Source: an uncultured Prochlorococcus sp.
GTDB taxonomy: Bacteria; Cyanobacteriota; Cyanobacteriia; PCC-6307; Cyanobiaceae
Length of the DNA: 64,000 bases
Direction: 5' to 3'
Assembly: GCA_902578845.1 (NCBI GenBank)
Contig: CACHEM010000002.1
Coordinates: 28,972-92,971, forward strand
Shown here: positions 18,820 to 28,102 of the stretch, one piece after another
Position numbering within the stretch: position 1 is the first letter of the stretch
How the letters are laid out: every line of letters starts with the position of its first letter
Notes under the pieces: generated by a model
Databases searched by the model: none
Seen by the model: the letters and a program-made list of their open reading frames with translations, nothing else
Told to the model about the DNA's origin: nothing
Made by a program: the position numbers and the translations under genes

Positions 18820-19758
18820 TTAATAATAAGACCTAGAGGGTAACTTTACTTTTTTTGCAAAACCAAATTTCGCAAGAATCTTAATATGTTCCCATGTTAT
18901 GTCTATCTGCCCTTTAAATAATCCTTGTTTTGCCGAATTGGGAAATGCATGATGGTTATTATGCCAACCTTCTCCAAATGTTAATGCAGCAACCCATGCA
19001 TTGTTTTTAGATGAATCACCACTTTCAAATGGTGCTTTACCCCAACAATGCGTCGCGGAGTTGACTAGCCAAGTTACATGATAAACAACCACAAGCCTCA
19101 ATGGAATTCCCCAAAGGACTAGAGCTAATCCTCCAACTCCTAATTTTTGACCTATTGCGTACAATAAAAGTCCAATAGGAATTTGTAAGAATAAAAAATA
19201 TTTATTTAAAAATCTATAGTATGGATCCTTGATTAAATCTGCACTTAGTTTTGGAACAGCTTTTAGTGCTTCTACGTCTTTAAACATCCAACCCATATGA
19301 CTCCACCAAAACCCCTTTTTACTATTGTGATGATCTACTTCAGTATCTGAAAAAGAGTGGTGATGCCTATGTAAACCTACCCAATCTATTGGTCCATGCT
19401 GGCAACTTATGGCTCCACAGGTAGCAAAAAATCTTTCTAACCATCTTGGTACAATGAACGATCTGTGTGATAACAATCTGTGATATCCAAGGGTGACTCC
19501 TAAACAAGCAGTTACCCAGTAAAAAAATAATAATGAAGTGACTGCAGGGAGACTCCAAAATTTTGGTTGTATAGCTATAAGAGAAAGAATATGAATTGCA
19601 ACCATAAAAACTATTGTTCCCCACGTTTTATGTAGTCTTGGAGGATATCTTTTTGAATGACTGGAAGGTTCCAGTAATTTTTCTGAAAGTTCTATAACTT
19701 TTTCAGCTGGAACAGGTTTTTTTAATTTTGCTGTTTCTTGGAAAATTACTGAATTCAT
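18820..19758 (-). CDS. desC: acyl-lipid delta-9 fatty acid desaturase
   Basis: A di-iron membrane enzyme that introduces the first double bond into fatty acids of membrane glycerolipids, using ferredoxin as donor in cyanobacteria. It is 312 residues. Three histidine boxes hold the iron: HRLLSH (93-98), HRHHH (130-134) and HNNHH near residue 266. Hydrophobic membrane spans lie around 46-62, 70-92 and 178-220. Its start faces a divergent HTH-like gene across 75 bases, and it runs toward rplI with about 20 bases between the stop codon and the L9 ATG. Confidence 0.94.
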   Translation of the reverse strand: MNSVIFQETAKLKKPVPAEKVIELSEKLLEPSSHSKRYPPRLHKTWGTIVFMVAIHILSLIAIQPKFWSLPAVTSLLFFYWVTACLGVTLGYHRLLSHRSFIVPRWLERFFATCGAISCQHGPIDWVGLHRHHHSFSDTEVDHHNSKKGFWWSHMGWMFKDVEALKAVPKLSADLIKDPYYRFLNKYFLFLQIPIGLLLYAIGQKLGVGGLALVLWGIPLRLVVVYHVTWLVNSATHCWGKAPFESGDSSKNNAWVAALTFGEGWHNNHHAFPNSAKQGLFKGQIDITWEHIKILAKFGFAKKVKLPSRSYY

Positions 19759-19807
19759 GATATTGAAATACTATTTTCAAAATTACCGATATGTAATATT
19801 ATCATAC

Positions 19808-19813
19808 TATACT
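19808..19813 (+). promoter_or_regulatory. candidate -10 element for the HTH-like gene
   Basis: TATACT stands 20 bases upstream of the GTG start at 19834, inside the 75-base divergent gap with desC. It fits a sigma-70 -10 consensus in five of six positions. No convincing -35 hexamer is seen. Function is inferred from position. Confidence 0.4.
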
Positions 19814-19833
19814 ATTGATAAGTTTAATTATCT

Positions 19834-20532
19834 GTGAGTCTCGGATATCGCGATAAATTATCTAGAGGTCGAAGGGCTATGGCTCATTTGATACACCTCT
19901 GGCATGAAAGAAATGGTTGGTCTCACAGAGTATTGCCATTACTTTCAGAAGTTCTTGATTTAGGTAAAGTTCATAATTCGCAAATTTCTAATCTTAGAAA
20001 TGGAAAGTTATCTTCGCCAGGTCCTGAAGTTTTTCTTGCTTTAGCTCAAGTTAATACGATTCTTGATCAAGGTATTGAAAAAATCAGGGATCGTTTTGAA
20101 AGTGATTACCCAGAGTTATGGAAATCTTTGGAAGAGTCTGCATTACCCCTAAAAAATGATTCTGGTAATCCATTGTCGGCCGGTGAGTTATTCGAGATAT
20201 TTTCAGGATTAAAACCTTTACCTTCATCTTTTGACTGGTACATAGAAGATGAAGAAGCTTCTGCTTTAAGTGATGCTCTTTCAGTACATTTTTGTCAGAA
20301 TAAGGCTTGGAGATCATGTAAAATACAGGTAATGGATGCCTATGCTGTCAATAAATCTCCCCGAAGAGAACGTTTTGCTGAGGTAATTGCAGGAATTAGA
20401 GATTATACGGCAGAAGAATTAGATGGAGAACTTCTTGATTTATATGAGGCTTCAAAAAAACTTTCTTATTTTAAGGGTAGGGGACCTAATGCTTTCCTCG
20501 CAGAATTAAGAAATTTAGCTTCTGAAAAATAA
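19834..20532 (+). CDS. conserved cyanobacterial-type protein with HTH-like N-terminal region
   Basis: A 232-residue soluble protein from a GTG at 19834 (next in-frame ATG at 19879). I recognise no named family. Residues about 33-75, including LSEVLDL, SQISNLRNGKLSSP and EVFLALAQVN, resemble an XRE/Cro-type helix-turn-helix, where the SQISNLRNGK helix would be the recognition helix. The rest is alpha-helical, with a charged C-terminal segment (SPRRERFAEVIAGI, YEASKKLSYFKGRGP). It is divergent from desC and precedes the PLP lyase-like gene by 18 bases. A role as a regulator of the neighbours is possible but unproven. Confidence 0.72.
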   Translation: MSLGYRDKLSRGRRAMAHLIHLWHERNGWSHRVLPLLSEVLDLGKVHNSQISNLRNGKLSSPGPEVFLALAQVNTILDQGIEKIRDRFESDYPELWKSLEESALPLKNDSGNPLSAGELFEIFSGLKPLPSSFDWYIEDEEASALSDALSVHFCQNKAWRSCKIQVMDAYAVNKSPRRERFAEVIAGIRDYTAEELDGELLDLYEASKKLSYFKGRGPNAFLAELRNLASEK

Positions 20533-20550
20533 CATTAATTTTCAAAATAA

Positions 20551-21843
20551 ATGATTCTTGAGAATAACTTAAAACTGGCTGAAACCGCTGTTCTTTCTGT
20601 CGAAGAGAGTTTAAGTAAAGTTTTCCAAGAAAGGTCCAATCAGGTTTACCAGAAATTAGAAAATATTTTGACAATTTTTAAAGAAGAAAAAGTTTCTACT
20701 AGTCATTTTAGTCAATCTTCTGGTAGTGGTCATGATGATATATCTAGAGAAAAAATTGATGCGGTTTTTGCAAGATTGTTTCTTGCTGAAAAGGCTGCTG
20801 TGAGGATGCAATTTGTAAGTGGAACGCATGCAATAAGTTCTGTTTTATTTGGAATTCTTCGACCTGGAGATGTAATGTTATCTCTTACAGGACAACCATA
20901 TGATACGTTAGAAGAAGTCATAGGAATAAGGGGAGGAGGAAAAGGCTCACTTAAAGATTTTGACATTGAATATAAGCAAATAAATATCTGCGAAAATTTT
21001 GATTCTTTTGAAGAAAAAATTGTTCATTATTTTGAAGAAAATTCATGTAAATTAGTATTCATACAAAAAAGTTGTGGATATAGTTGGAGAAAGTCTCTTA
21101 CGAATCATCAGATAGAGAAAATTTGTAGTCTTATTCATTCTCTTGATCCTAATTGTATATGTTTTGTTGATAACTGTTATGGGGAGCTTGTTGAAGATAG
21201 TGAACCAATTTCTAAAGGTGCAAATATAATTGCAGGATCATTGATTAAAAATTTGGGAGGAACAATCGTTCCTACTGGTGGTTACGTTGCAGGAGATGCA
21301 GAGTTGGTTGAGATGGCATGTTCTAGATTAACCTCACCAGGCATTGGTTCTTCTGCAGGAATCAATTTTGGACTAGGAAGATTAATTTTGCAGGGTTTGT
21401 TTTTAGCACCACAAATTGTTCACGAATCACTAAAAGGTGCTGATATGGTTGCAGCAGTCTTTAAGAATTTGGGATTTAAGGTTTTACCAGAGCCAGCAAC
21501 TTATAGATCTGATCTTATTCAGTCAATAAGATTGAATAATCCTGATTTGGTACAAAAAGTTTGTCAATCTTTTCAAAATTCTTCACCAGTAGATTCTTTT
21601 CTGAATGTTGTTCCATCATCAATGGATGGATATGATTCAAAATTATTAATGGCAGGAGGTACCTTTATTGAAGGTAGTACAAGTGAATTTTCTGCTGATG
21701 CCCCTCTTAGAGATCCTTACAATATTTTTGTTCAAGGTGGTTCTCACATAGCTCACATCAAAATTGCATTAATTCGATTATTATCTGAACTATTAGAGGA
21801 AAAATTAATTTCAAAGGATTCTCTACTTCCTTTATCTACTTAA
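20551..21843 (+). CDS. PLP-dependent enzyme, methionine gamma-lyase/aluminium-resistance family
   Basis: A 430-residue fold-type I PLP enzyme. The predicted Schiff-base lysine is Lys233 in GSLIKNLGGT, and the cofactor-binding aspartate lies in FVDNCYGE near residue 207. Further family blocks are SQSSGSGHDDISREK and FVSGTHAIS. This group is annotated as methionine gamma-lyase-like or aluminium resistance protein and belongs to the Cys/Met-metabolism enzymes, but its physiological substrate is not settled. It lies 18 bases after the HTH-like gene and two bases before gcvH, so it is probably co-transcribed with the glycine cleavage genes. Confidence 0.85.
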   Translation: MILENNLKLAETAVLSVEESLSKVFQERSNQVYQKLENILTIFKEEKVSTSHFSQSSGSGHDDISREKIDAVFARLFLAEKAAVRMQFVSGTHAISSVLFGILRPGDVMLSLTGQPYDTLEEVIGIRGGGKGSLKDFDIEYKQINICENFDSFEEKIVHYFEENSCKLVFIQKSCGYSWRKSLTNHQIEKICSLIHSLDPNCICFVDNCYGELVEDSEPISKGANIIAGSLIKNLGGTIVPTGGYVAGDAELVEMACSRLTSPGIGSSAGINFGLGRLILQGLFLAPQIVHESLKGADMVAAVFKNLGFKVLPEPATYRSDLIQSIRLNNPDLVQKVCQSFQNSSPVDSFLNVVPSSMDGYDSKLLMAGGTFIEGSTSEFSADAPLRDPYNIFVQGGSHIAHIKIALIRLLSELLEEKLISKDSLLPLST

Positions 21844-21845
21844 TC

Positions 21846-22235
21846 ATGTCTTACAAGTTTCCAGACAACCTCAACTATGCTGATACTCATGAATATGTCT
21901 TAGAAGAAAATGGATTATTAAAAATTGGAGTTAGTGAATTCGCTATAGATCAATTAGGAGATATTGTTTTTGTTGAATTAGCTGATGAAGGGGCGACTTT
22001 AGAGAAAGGCGAGACTTTTGGAACAATAGAATCAGTTAAGGCTGTAGAGGAAGTCTATCTGCCTTTTTCAGGGGAAATAGTATCTGTAAATGAAAGTGTT
22101 ATTGAGAACCCGGAGCTTTTACAGAATGATCCGATTGGAGACGGTTGGTTAGTCATTTTGAAACCAGTATCAAAAGCATCAATTGCTGATTTGATGACTT
22201 CTGAGGAATATCAAACAAAGGTTGTACCAAAATAA
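21846..22235 (+). CDS. gcvH: glycine cleavage system H protein
   Basis: The lipoyl carrier that shuttles the aminomethyl group between P, T and L proteins. It has 129 residues. The lipoylated residue is Lys65 within GTIESVKAVEEVYLP. The hammerhead fold is marked by YADTHEYV at the N-terminus and by NDPIGDGWLV near the C-terminus. It starts two bases after the PLP lyase-like gene and is followed 45 bases later by gcvP. Length and motif are canonical. Confidence 0.97.
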   Translation: MSYKFPDNLNYADTHEYVLEENGLLKIGVSEFAIDQLGDIVFVELADEGATLEKGETFGTIESVKAVEEVYLPFSGEIVSVNESVIENPELLQNDPIGDGWLVILKPVSKASIADLMTSEEYQTKVVPK

Positions 22236-22280
22236 GGCAAACTTTTTAAAAAGAGCTATTTTAAAGAAAAATATTTTAAT

Positions 22281-25190
22281 ATGACATCCAAATTTGGGTC
22301 TGATTTGTTTATAGATAGGCATCTTGGGTTAGGAGATAATGATGAAAGAATTATGCTGAACAAGCTTGGTTTTAATAATATTGATCAATTTATAAATCAG
22401 GTTATTCCTGAAGATATTCAGCTTAAAGATAAATCTTCAGAAATATTGCCCCAAGGTTGTTCAGAAATTGAGGCTTTAGACGAATTAGAAGAGATTGCGA
22501 ATAAAAATACTAAAATGAGATCACTTATAGGCCTTGGTTATTATGACAATCATATGCCTAAAGTAATCCAAAGACATGTTCTTGAAAATCCAAGGTGGTA
22601 CACGTCTTACACTCCATATCAAGCAGAAATTGCACAAGGAAGATTAGAAGCTCTATTTAATTTTCAGACTATTGTTTGTGAACTAACAGGATTTCCTGTC
22701 GCCAATGCATCTTTGTTGGATGAGGGTACTGCTGCAGCAGAAGCCATGGCCATGAGTTTTTCCGCAAGAAAAAATAAATCTTCAAAAGTGTACTTAGTAG
22801 AGTCAAATGTTTTTGATCATACTTTTAATGTTCTACAAACCAGAGCAAAACCTTTGGGAATATCCTTAAAACGCTTTACTCAAAGCAACCTTCCTAATCA
22901 TGATGATGTTTTTGGAATGTTGTTGCAATTACCTGGTAAAAATGGACAATTATATGATCCTACTTTCTTAATATCCCAAGCACATAGATCAGAAATTATT
23001 GTTACGGCATGTATTGATCCACTAGCACAAGTTTTGATTAAACCAATTTCTGAATTTGGTGTTGATGTAGCAGTGGGGAGTATGCAAAGATTTGGTGTTC
23101 CTATGGGTTTTGGCGGTCCCCATGCAGCATATTTTGCTTGTAGCGAAAAATATAAAAGGCTGATACCCGGAAGAATTGTTGGGCAAACTCTATCTAAAAA
23201 TGGAGAAAAGTCACTAAGACTGGCATTGCAAACAAGAGAGCAACATATTAGAAGGGAAAAGGCCACTAGTAATATTTGTACTGCTCAATCTTTGTTAGCC
23301 ATAATTTCTTCTTTTTACGCTATTTATCATGGACCCTCTGGATTAATGCAAATTGCTAAGAGATTAGTTGAGTTGAGAATAAATTTAGAATCAAGTTTAG
23401 CTGCTTTAGGTTTTGATATTCCTGATGGGATTAGATTTGATAGTGTTGATGTTTATTCTGAGCATTCCCAGAGGATCCATAATGAAGCTTTAAAAAATGG
23501 CTATAACTTAAGAATTTTGCCTTTGGGATCAACTATTGAAAATTCAACTGGCTTTGGGATCTCTTTAGATGAGCTTAGTAATGAAAAAGAAATAAAAGAT
23601 ATTTTGACTTTCATAGCAAACCTTATAGAAAAAGAAGAAGATTTAGAGCATATAAAATTTGATAAAGAATTTCATCTTGAAAGTTTAGCTTTGAGATCCA
23701 GTGAATGGATGCAGCAAGATATATTCACAAATTACCAAAGTGAAACGGAATTAATGAGATATATATTCCGACTTGCTGAAAAAGATTTTTCTTTGGTAGA
23801 TGGAATGATGCCATTAGGAAGCTGTACCATGAAGTTAAATGCTGCAGCAGAGTTAAATCCAGTCTCTTGGGCTAATTTATCTTCTATTCATCCTTTTTCT
23901 CCACTAGATCAAACTAAGGGCTATTCAAAAATAATAACTGACTTAGAAAAATGGATAAGTGATATTGTTGGTTTGAAATCAGTTTCTTTTCAACCAAATG
24001 CAGGCTCTCAGGGAGAGTTTGCAGGATTATTGGCAATAAATTCTTATTTTGAATCAAAAGGTGAACTTTCAAGAAAAAAATGTTTAATTCCTAAAAGTGC
24101 TCATGGAACAAATCCTGCTAGTGCAGTTATGGCAGGATTTGATGTTTTAACGGTTGAATGCGATGACGAAGGAAATATTGATTTTCAAGATTTGTCGATC
24201 AAGGTTAAGAAATTTGATAACCAGATAGGAGCACTTATGTTGACCTACCCCTCTACTCATGGAGTTTTTGAATTGCAAATCAGAGAGATATGTGACTTAA
24301 TTCACTCTGTTGGAGGATTTGTCTATTTAGATGGAGCAAATTTGAACGCTCAGGTTGGATTATGCAAACCGGGGAATTATGGTATTGATGTTTGTCATTT
24401 GAATTTACATAAAACATTCTGCATTCCACATGGAGGTGGTGGTCCAGGAGTTGGTCCAGTTGCTGCATCAGAAACTTTAAGCCCATTTCTTCCTACTCAT
24501 TCTTTAATGGATAATAATTTATCTAATAGTTTCAATTACGTATCCTCTGCCAAGCATGGGAGTGCAAGTATTCTTCCTATAAGTTGGATGTACATAAAAA
24601 TGGCTGGTCTTAGTGGTCTAAGGAAGGCAACTGCGCATGCGATTTTATCTGCAAATTATATTGCGCATTCTTTAAAGCACAAATTCAAGATTCTTTATAA
24701 AGGAAAAAATAATTTTGTCGCACATGAATGTATTTTAGATTTTAGAGATTTAAAATCCAAAACTGGTTTGAGCGTAAATGATTTAGCTAAACGATTAATA
24801 GATTATAGTTTTCATGCTCCAACTATAAGTTGGCCTGTTCAAGAGACTATAATGATAGAGCCAACTGAAAGTGAAAGTTTGGCTGAATTGGATAGATTTT
24901 GTGAGGCTATGCTACTGATAGGAGAAGAAATCAGCGAAATAGAAAAAAATATTGAATTACAGAATAATAATGTAATAAGTAACGCTCCCCATACGCTAAG
25001 AGAGTTAATTGCTGATAATTGGCATTATCCTTATTCAAAAGGAAAAGCATCTTTTCCGTATAAAACTCCAACATCTATTAAGTTTTGGTCTTCAGTTTCT
25101 AGGATCAATAATGCATATGGTGATCGCAATTTAATTTGTTCTTGCAATGTAAATCAAAGAGAGACTTTCGAAGAAAAAAAATGTGCTTAA
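22281..25190 (+). CDS. gcvP: glycine dehydrogenase (decarboxylating), P protein
   Basis: The PLP-dependent subunit that decarboxylates glycine and passes the aminomethyl group to H protein; in a photosynthetic cell this recycles photorespiratory glycine. It is a single 969-residue chain, the fused form with two aminotransferase-like halves. PLP is bound at Lys711 in HLNLHKTFCIPHGGGGPG. The N-terminal half begins FIDRHLGLGDND, and blocks such as LLDEGTAAAEAMA and MPLGSCTMKLNA are intact. A short hairpin overlaps and follows its stop (25190-25205). gcvH is upstream; gcvT is distant. Confidence 0.98.
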   Translation: MTSKFGSDLFIDRHLGLGDNDERIMLNKLGFNNIDQFINQVIPEDIQLKDKSSEILPQGCSEIEALDELEEIANKNTKMRSLIGLGYYDNHMPKVIQRHVLENPRWYTSYTPYQAEIAQGRLEALFNFQTIVCELTGFPVANASLLDEGTAAAEAMAMSFSARKNKSSKVYLVESNVFDHTFNVLQTRAKPLGISLKRFTQSNLPNHDDVFGMLLQLPGKNGQLYDPTFLISQAHRSEIIVTACIDPLAQVLIKPISEFGVDVAVGSMQRFGVPMGFGGPHAAYFACSEKYKRLIPGRIVGQTLSKNGEKSLRLALQTREQHIRREKATSNICTAQSLLAIISSFYAIYHGPSGLMQIAKRLVELRINLESSLAALGFDIPDGIRFDSVDVYSEHSQRIHNEALKNGYNLRILPLGSTIENSTGFGISLDELSNEKEIKDILTFIANLIEKEEDLEHIKFDKEFHLESLALRSSEWMQQDIFTNYQSETELMRYIFRLAEKDFSLVDGMMPLGSCTMKLNAAAELNPVSWANLSSIHPFSPLDQTKGYSKIITDLEKWISDIVGLKSVSFQPNAGSQGEFAGLLAINSYFESKGELSRKKCLIPKSAHGTNPASAVMAGFDVLTVECDDEGNIDFQDLSIKVKKFDNQIGALMLTYPSTHGVFELQIREICDLIHSVGGFVYLDGANLNAQVGLCKPGNYGIDVCHLNLHKTFCIPHGGGGPGVGPVAASETLSPFLPTHSLMDNNLSNSFNYVSSAKHGSASILPISWMYIKMAGLSGLRKATAHAILSANYIAHSLKHKFKILYKGKNNFVAHECILDFRDLKSKTGLSVNDLAKRLIDYSFHAPTISWPVQETIMIEPTESESLAELDRFCEAMLLIGEEISEIEKNIELQNNNVISNAPHTLRELIADNWHYPYSKGKASFPYKTPTSIKFWSSVSRINNAYGDRNLICSCNVNQRETFEEKKCA

Positions 25191-25205
25191 AGGACTAGCG
25201 TCCTT
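25190..25205 (+). terminator. possible weak intrinsic terminator after gcvP
   Basis: AAGGAC and GTCCTT form a perfect six-base stem around loop TAGC, starting at the last base of the gcvP stop codon. The following TGTATTTACTT is T-rich but not a true T run, so termination would be weak. The hairpin is seen; its role is inferred. Confidence 0.4.
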
Positions 25206-25318
25206 GTATTTACTTAGTTATTATCAGTGAGAATAAAAATTTAATATTTTCTTATAGAATTTTTTTAAATTTTTTTATTAAAATATTCGAGCATCAAATT
25301 TTTGGGGTATTTGAAGCT

Positions 25319-25567
25319 ATGACAAAAGATTTTAAATTTGGTAATGTTAAGCATCTGCCAGTTAAAAATGTCGACTTACCAAATTTTGTCAATAATTTTT
25401 CTGGAGATAATTCAAACATTTGTTCCATTGAGGGAACTAATGTTATAAGAGTACCTTTTGGTAAAAAATTCTCAAAGAAAAAAAGGCCTGAAAAGAGTCA
25501 AAATATCGCTACTCTAATACTCCCATTAAATTCGTATAGTAGTCCTACACCTCCACACGTAGCATAA
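25319..25567 (+). CDS. small hypothetical protein (82 aa)
   Basis: An 82-residue basic protein that I cannot assign. It begins MTKDFKFGNVKHLPVKNVDLP, has a Lys-rich stretch (VPFGKKFSKKKRPEKSQ, about residues 46-62) and ends in a Ser/Pro-rich tail (LNSYSSPTPPHVA). There is no signal peptide or membrane helix. It lies alone between the gcvP 3' region (128 bases) and the convergent sqdX gene (12 bases). The ATG, length and composition fit a real small picocyanobacterial gene, but there is no functional clue. Confidence 0.65.
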   Translation: MTKDFKFGNVKHLPVKNVDLPNFVNNFSGDNSNICSIEGTNVIRVPFGKKFSKKKRPEKSQNIATLILPLNSYSSPTPPHVA

Positions 25568-25579
25568 TCAAGATTTGGT

Positions 25580-26713
25580 TTAATTGATTTCTTTTAGAGT
25601 ATCTGCATAATAATTTTGCAGTTGTAACGTTGCTTGATTCCAATCCCATTTTTCTGCTTCGTTTCGTGCTTCTTTCCTCATAACTTCTCTTTTATCTTCA
25701 TGCTCTAGAATTTTTTTTGTCGCTTCAATCAAACTCTGTTCCCCATTATCTTTTTCATCAGGATCATATAAACAACCATTAATTCCATCGCTAATAATAT
25801 CGGGAATTCCCCCTTTGTTGGCTCCGATAACTGGACATCCTGCTGCCATTGCTTCTAGCAAAACTAACCCAAGTGTTTCTGTACTAGATGGAAATAAAAA
25901 TATATCTCCAGAGGCATAGGCGCTAGCAAGTTCATCGCCGGATAAATATCCTATGAAATTAGTTTTGGTATTTTCGAAAATTTTTTCAAGCTGGTTTCTA
26001 TATGGTCCGTCACCTACAAGTGCTAGGCAAGCATTAGGGATACTTTCTAAGACTGGTTTAATTCTCTCAATTTGTTTTTCTGCTGATAATCTTCCTACAT
26101 AAATTAATAAGTAATTAGCGTCGTTATATTCCCCAAATAATTTTTTTCTCATTTTCTCACTTCTCAAATCTGGTCGGAAACTGTAAGTATCTACTCCCCT
26201 TTGCCATAGAGCAGTCCTTTGAATACCTTTATCTTTTAACTCATTTACCATAGCGGTGGATGTACATAAATTTAATAAGGCTTGATTATGTGCTGCTTTA
26301 AGTAATTCCCACAAAAGTGGCTCTAACATACCCATACCGTAATGTTCTAGATATTTCGGAAGATGAGTATGGTAACTGGCAATTAAAGGAATATTATTAG
26401 TTTTCGCCAACCATATGCCACCTAAGCCAAGTACAGCTGGATTAACAACATGTATCAAATCTGGGTTAAATTTTTCTAACTTATCTGAGACTGCAGGACC
26501 TGGTAAACCAAGCTTCAACTCTGGGTATAAGGGTAATGGCATTGCTGCAACTCCCACTACAGTTGCGCCCATATATGATTCTGGACACCCCTCTGGACAA
26601 AAAATTATAACTTCATCACCATTTTTTATTAAAAATTCAATCGTTTTAGTCAGTCTTGTGACTATGCCGTCAACTTTAGGTAAAAAAGTTTCAGTAAACA
26701 ATGCAATTTTCAC
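25580..26713 (-). CDS. sqdX: sulfolipid synthase, UDP-sulfoquinovose:diacylglycerol glycosyltransferase (SqdX/SQD2 type)
   Basis: A GT-B-fold, family-4 glycosyltransferase of 377 residues that moves sulfoquinovose from UDP-sulfoquinovose onto diacylglycerol to make SQDG, a non-phosphorus thylakoid lipid. The N-terminus is KIALFTETFLPKVDGIVTR. The C-terminal donor-site EX7E motif is visible in STETLGLVLLEAMAAG. Identification rests on this motif pattern plus direct linkage to sqdB, 27 bases upstream on the same strand. SQDG lets phosphate-starved picocyanobacteria save phosphorus. The gene converges with the 82-aa ORF. Confidence 0.92.
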   Translation of the reverse strand: MKIALFTETFLPKVDGIVTRLTKTIEFLIKNGDEVIIFCPEGCPESYMGATVVGVAAMPLPLYPELKLGLPGPAVSDKLEKFNPDLIHVVNPAVLGLGGIWLAKTNNIPLIASYHTHLPKYLEHYGMGMLEPLLWELLKAAHNQALLNLCTSTAMVNELKDKGIQRTALWQRGVDTYSFRPDLRSEKMRKKLFGEYNDANYLLIYVGRLSAEKQIERIKPVLESIPNACLALVGDGPYRNQLEKIFENTKTNFIGYLSGDELASAYASGDIFLFPSSTETLGLVLLEAMAAGCPVIGANKGGIPDIISDGINGCLYDPDEKDNGEQSLIEATKKILEHEDKREVMRKEARNEAEKWDWNQATLQLQNYYADTLKEIN

Positions 26714-26740
26714 TTTCTTAAGGTAAATATTTCAGAAATT

Positions 26741-27934
26741 TTAATTAGTCTTTATAGCCTCAGCTTGTTTTTTAGTCCAGGATGAAACACAAGGTATGCG
26801 CTTAAGATCACATCTATTGGAGTATTTTTTAGCAACTTCAACAACTTCTTCTAATAAACCATTATCAAGAGTCGTCGGGTTTAAACCTAATTCTATAAAG
26901 CATTTATTATCCACAATGAGATCATTTTCTACTGCTTCATTCCTTGGATTTGGTAAATAATTAATATCAGCACTTGTTAGAGACGCAACTTTTTTAGCTA
27001 GTTCTCCAACTTGATGACTTTCAGTCATTTGATTAAAGATTTTAACTCTCTCTCCAGGTTTTGGAGGATTTTCAAGAGCAAGTTGCACACATTTTACAGA
27101 GTCTTTTATGTGTATAAAGGCTCTTGTTTGCCCTCCAGTTCCATGAACACTTAATGGATATCCAATTGCGGCTTGCATTAGAAATCTGTTTAGAACAGTT
27201 CCATAATCTCCGTCGTAGTCAAATCGGTTTGTTAATCTAGGATCTTTTAAAGTTGCTTCTGTATTTGTTCCCCAAACAATACCTTGATGTAGATCAGTAA
27301 TCCTTACAAGATCATTTTTGTTGTAATAAAGAAATAATAATTGATCTAAAGTTTTAGTCATATGGTAAACACTGCCTGGACTTGCAGGGTGTAATATTTC
27401 TTCTTCAAAGCGGCTTCCATCTGGTTGTGGAACTTCAACTTTTAGATAACCCTCTGGAATTGTTGCACCCCTATGTGATCCATATCCGTAAACTCCCATT
27501 GTTCCTAAATGTACTACATGAATATCTAAATTACTTTCTACTATTGCAGCGAGAAGGTTGTGGGTACCATTAACATTATTATCTACTGTATATCTTTTGG
27601 TAAAGCTAGATTTCATCGAGTAAGGCGCTGCTCTTTGTTCTGCAAAATGGATCACAGAATCTGGCTTTTCATTAATGAGCAAATCGAGTAATTTTTGATA
27701 TTGTTTAGAGATATCCATGTTAAGAAATCTCATAGGCTTCCCTCCAATTTCTTCCCATGCAGAGAGTCGTTCAGTTATTGAAGCAATTGGAGTTAAAGAT
27801 TCTACCTCTAGATCAATGTCAATTTTTCTACGACTTAAATTGTCGACAATAATTACATCATGATTTTGCTCTGCTAAATTCACCGCACAAGGCCAACCGC
27901 AAAAACCATCTCCACCTAGAACAATAACTTTCAC
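26741..27934 (-). CDS. sqdB: UDP-sulfoquinovose synthase
   Basis: Makes UDP-sulfoquinovose from UDP-glucose and sulfite, the committed step of sulfolipid synthesis. It is a 397-residue extended short-chain dehydrogenase. The NAD-binding loop is GGDGFCGWP (residues 7-15). The active-site YxxxK appears in SVYHMTKTLDQ, with the preceding Thr in HLGTMGVYG. The substrate-specific block DGDYGTVLNRFLMQAA also fits SqdB. It is the first gene of the sqdB-sqdX pair; 168 bases without a gene lie upstream before thiG. Confidence 0.96.
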   Translation of the reverse strand: MKVIVLGGDGFCGWPCAVNLAEQNHDVIIVDNLSRRKIDIDLEVESLTPIASITERLSAWEEIGGKPMRFLNMDISKQYQKLLDLLINEKPDSVIHFAEQRAAPYSMKSSFTKRYTVDNNVNGTHNLLAAIVESNLDIHVVHLGTMGVYGYGSHRGATIPEGYLKVEVPQPDGSRFEEEILHPASPGSVYHMTKTLDQLLFLYYNKNDLVRITDLHQGIVWGTNTEATLKDPRLTNRFDYDGDYGTVLNRFLMQAAIGYPLSVHGTGGQTRAFIHIKDSVKCVQLALENPPKPGERVKIFNQMTESHQVGELAKKVASLTSADINYLPNPRNEAVENDLIVDNKCFIELGLNPTTLDNGLLEEVVEVAKKYSNRCDLKRIPCVSSWTKKQAEAIKTN

Positions 27935-28048
27935 TCAGAACTCCAGAATTAATAGATTCATAACATATTTATTAAATTACTACAGTGTGCTTCCAATTTG
28001 CGAAAAAACATTGAAAATAGTTTCAAATCTTCTTTCTTAATTACTTAA

Positions 28049-28073
28049 GAATAAAATAATAAGTTTTTTATTC
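28049..28073 (-). terminator. possible A/T-rich hairpin downstream of thiG
   Basis: GAATAAAA (28049-28056) and TTTTATTC (28066-28073) can pair over a nine-base loop, about 30 bases beyond the thiG stop on the minus strand. The stem is almost all A-T and only two T follow on the minus strand, so this is a weak candidate for ending the rpmI-rplT-ycf37-thiG transcript. Confidence 0.25.
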
Positions 28074-28102
28074 TCTTTTTAAACTTTGCTCAATAAAGAG
28101 AA

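Noticed and set aside
19793..19807. NtcA-like GTA...TAC between desC and the HTH-like gene
   Set aside because: The spacer is nine bases rather than the required eight, and the flanks show no further match.
22242..22253. 12-base palindrome CTTTTTAAAAAG between gcvH and gcvP
   Set aside because: A/T-only apart from the ends and expected by chance in this composition; no T run or conserved context.
22898..23266. 122-codon minus-strand frame inside gcvP
   Set aside because: Complement of conserved glycine dehydrogenase codons; no family resemblance.
27935..28102. Possible small RNA in the 168-base sqdB/thiG gap
   Set aside because: Only a weak A/T hairpin is visible and no promoter plus terminator pair defines a transcript.
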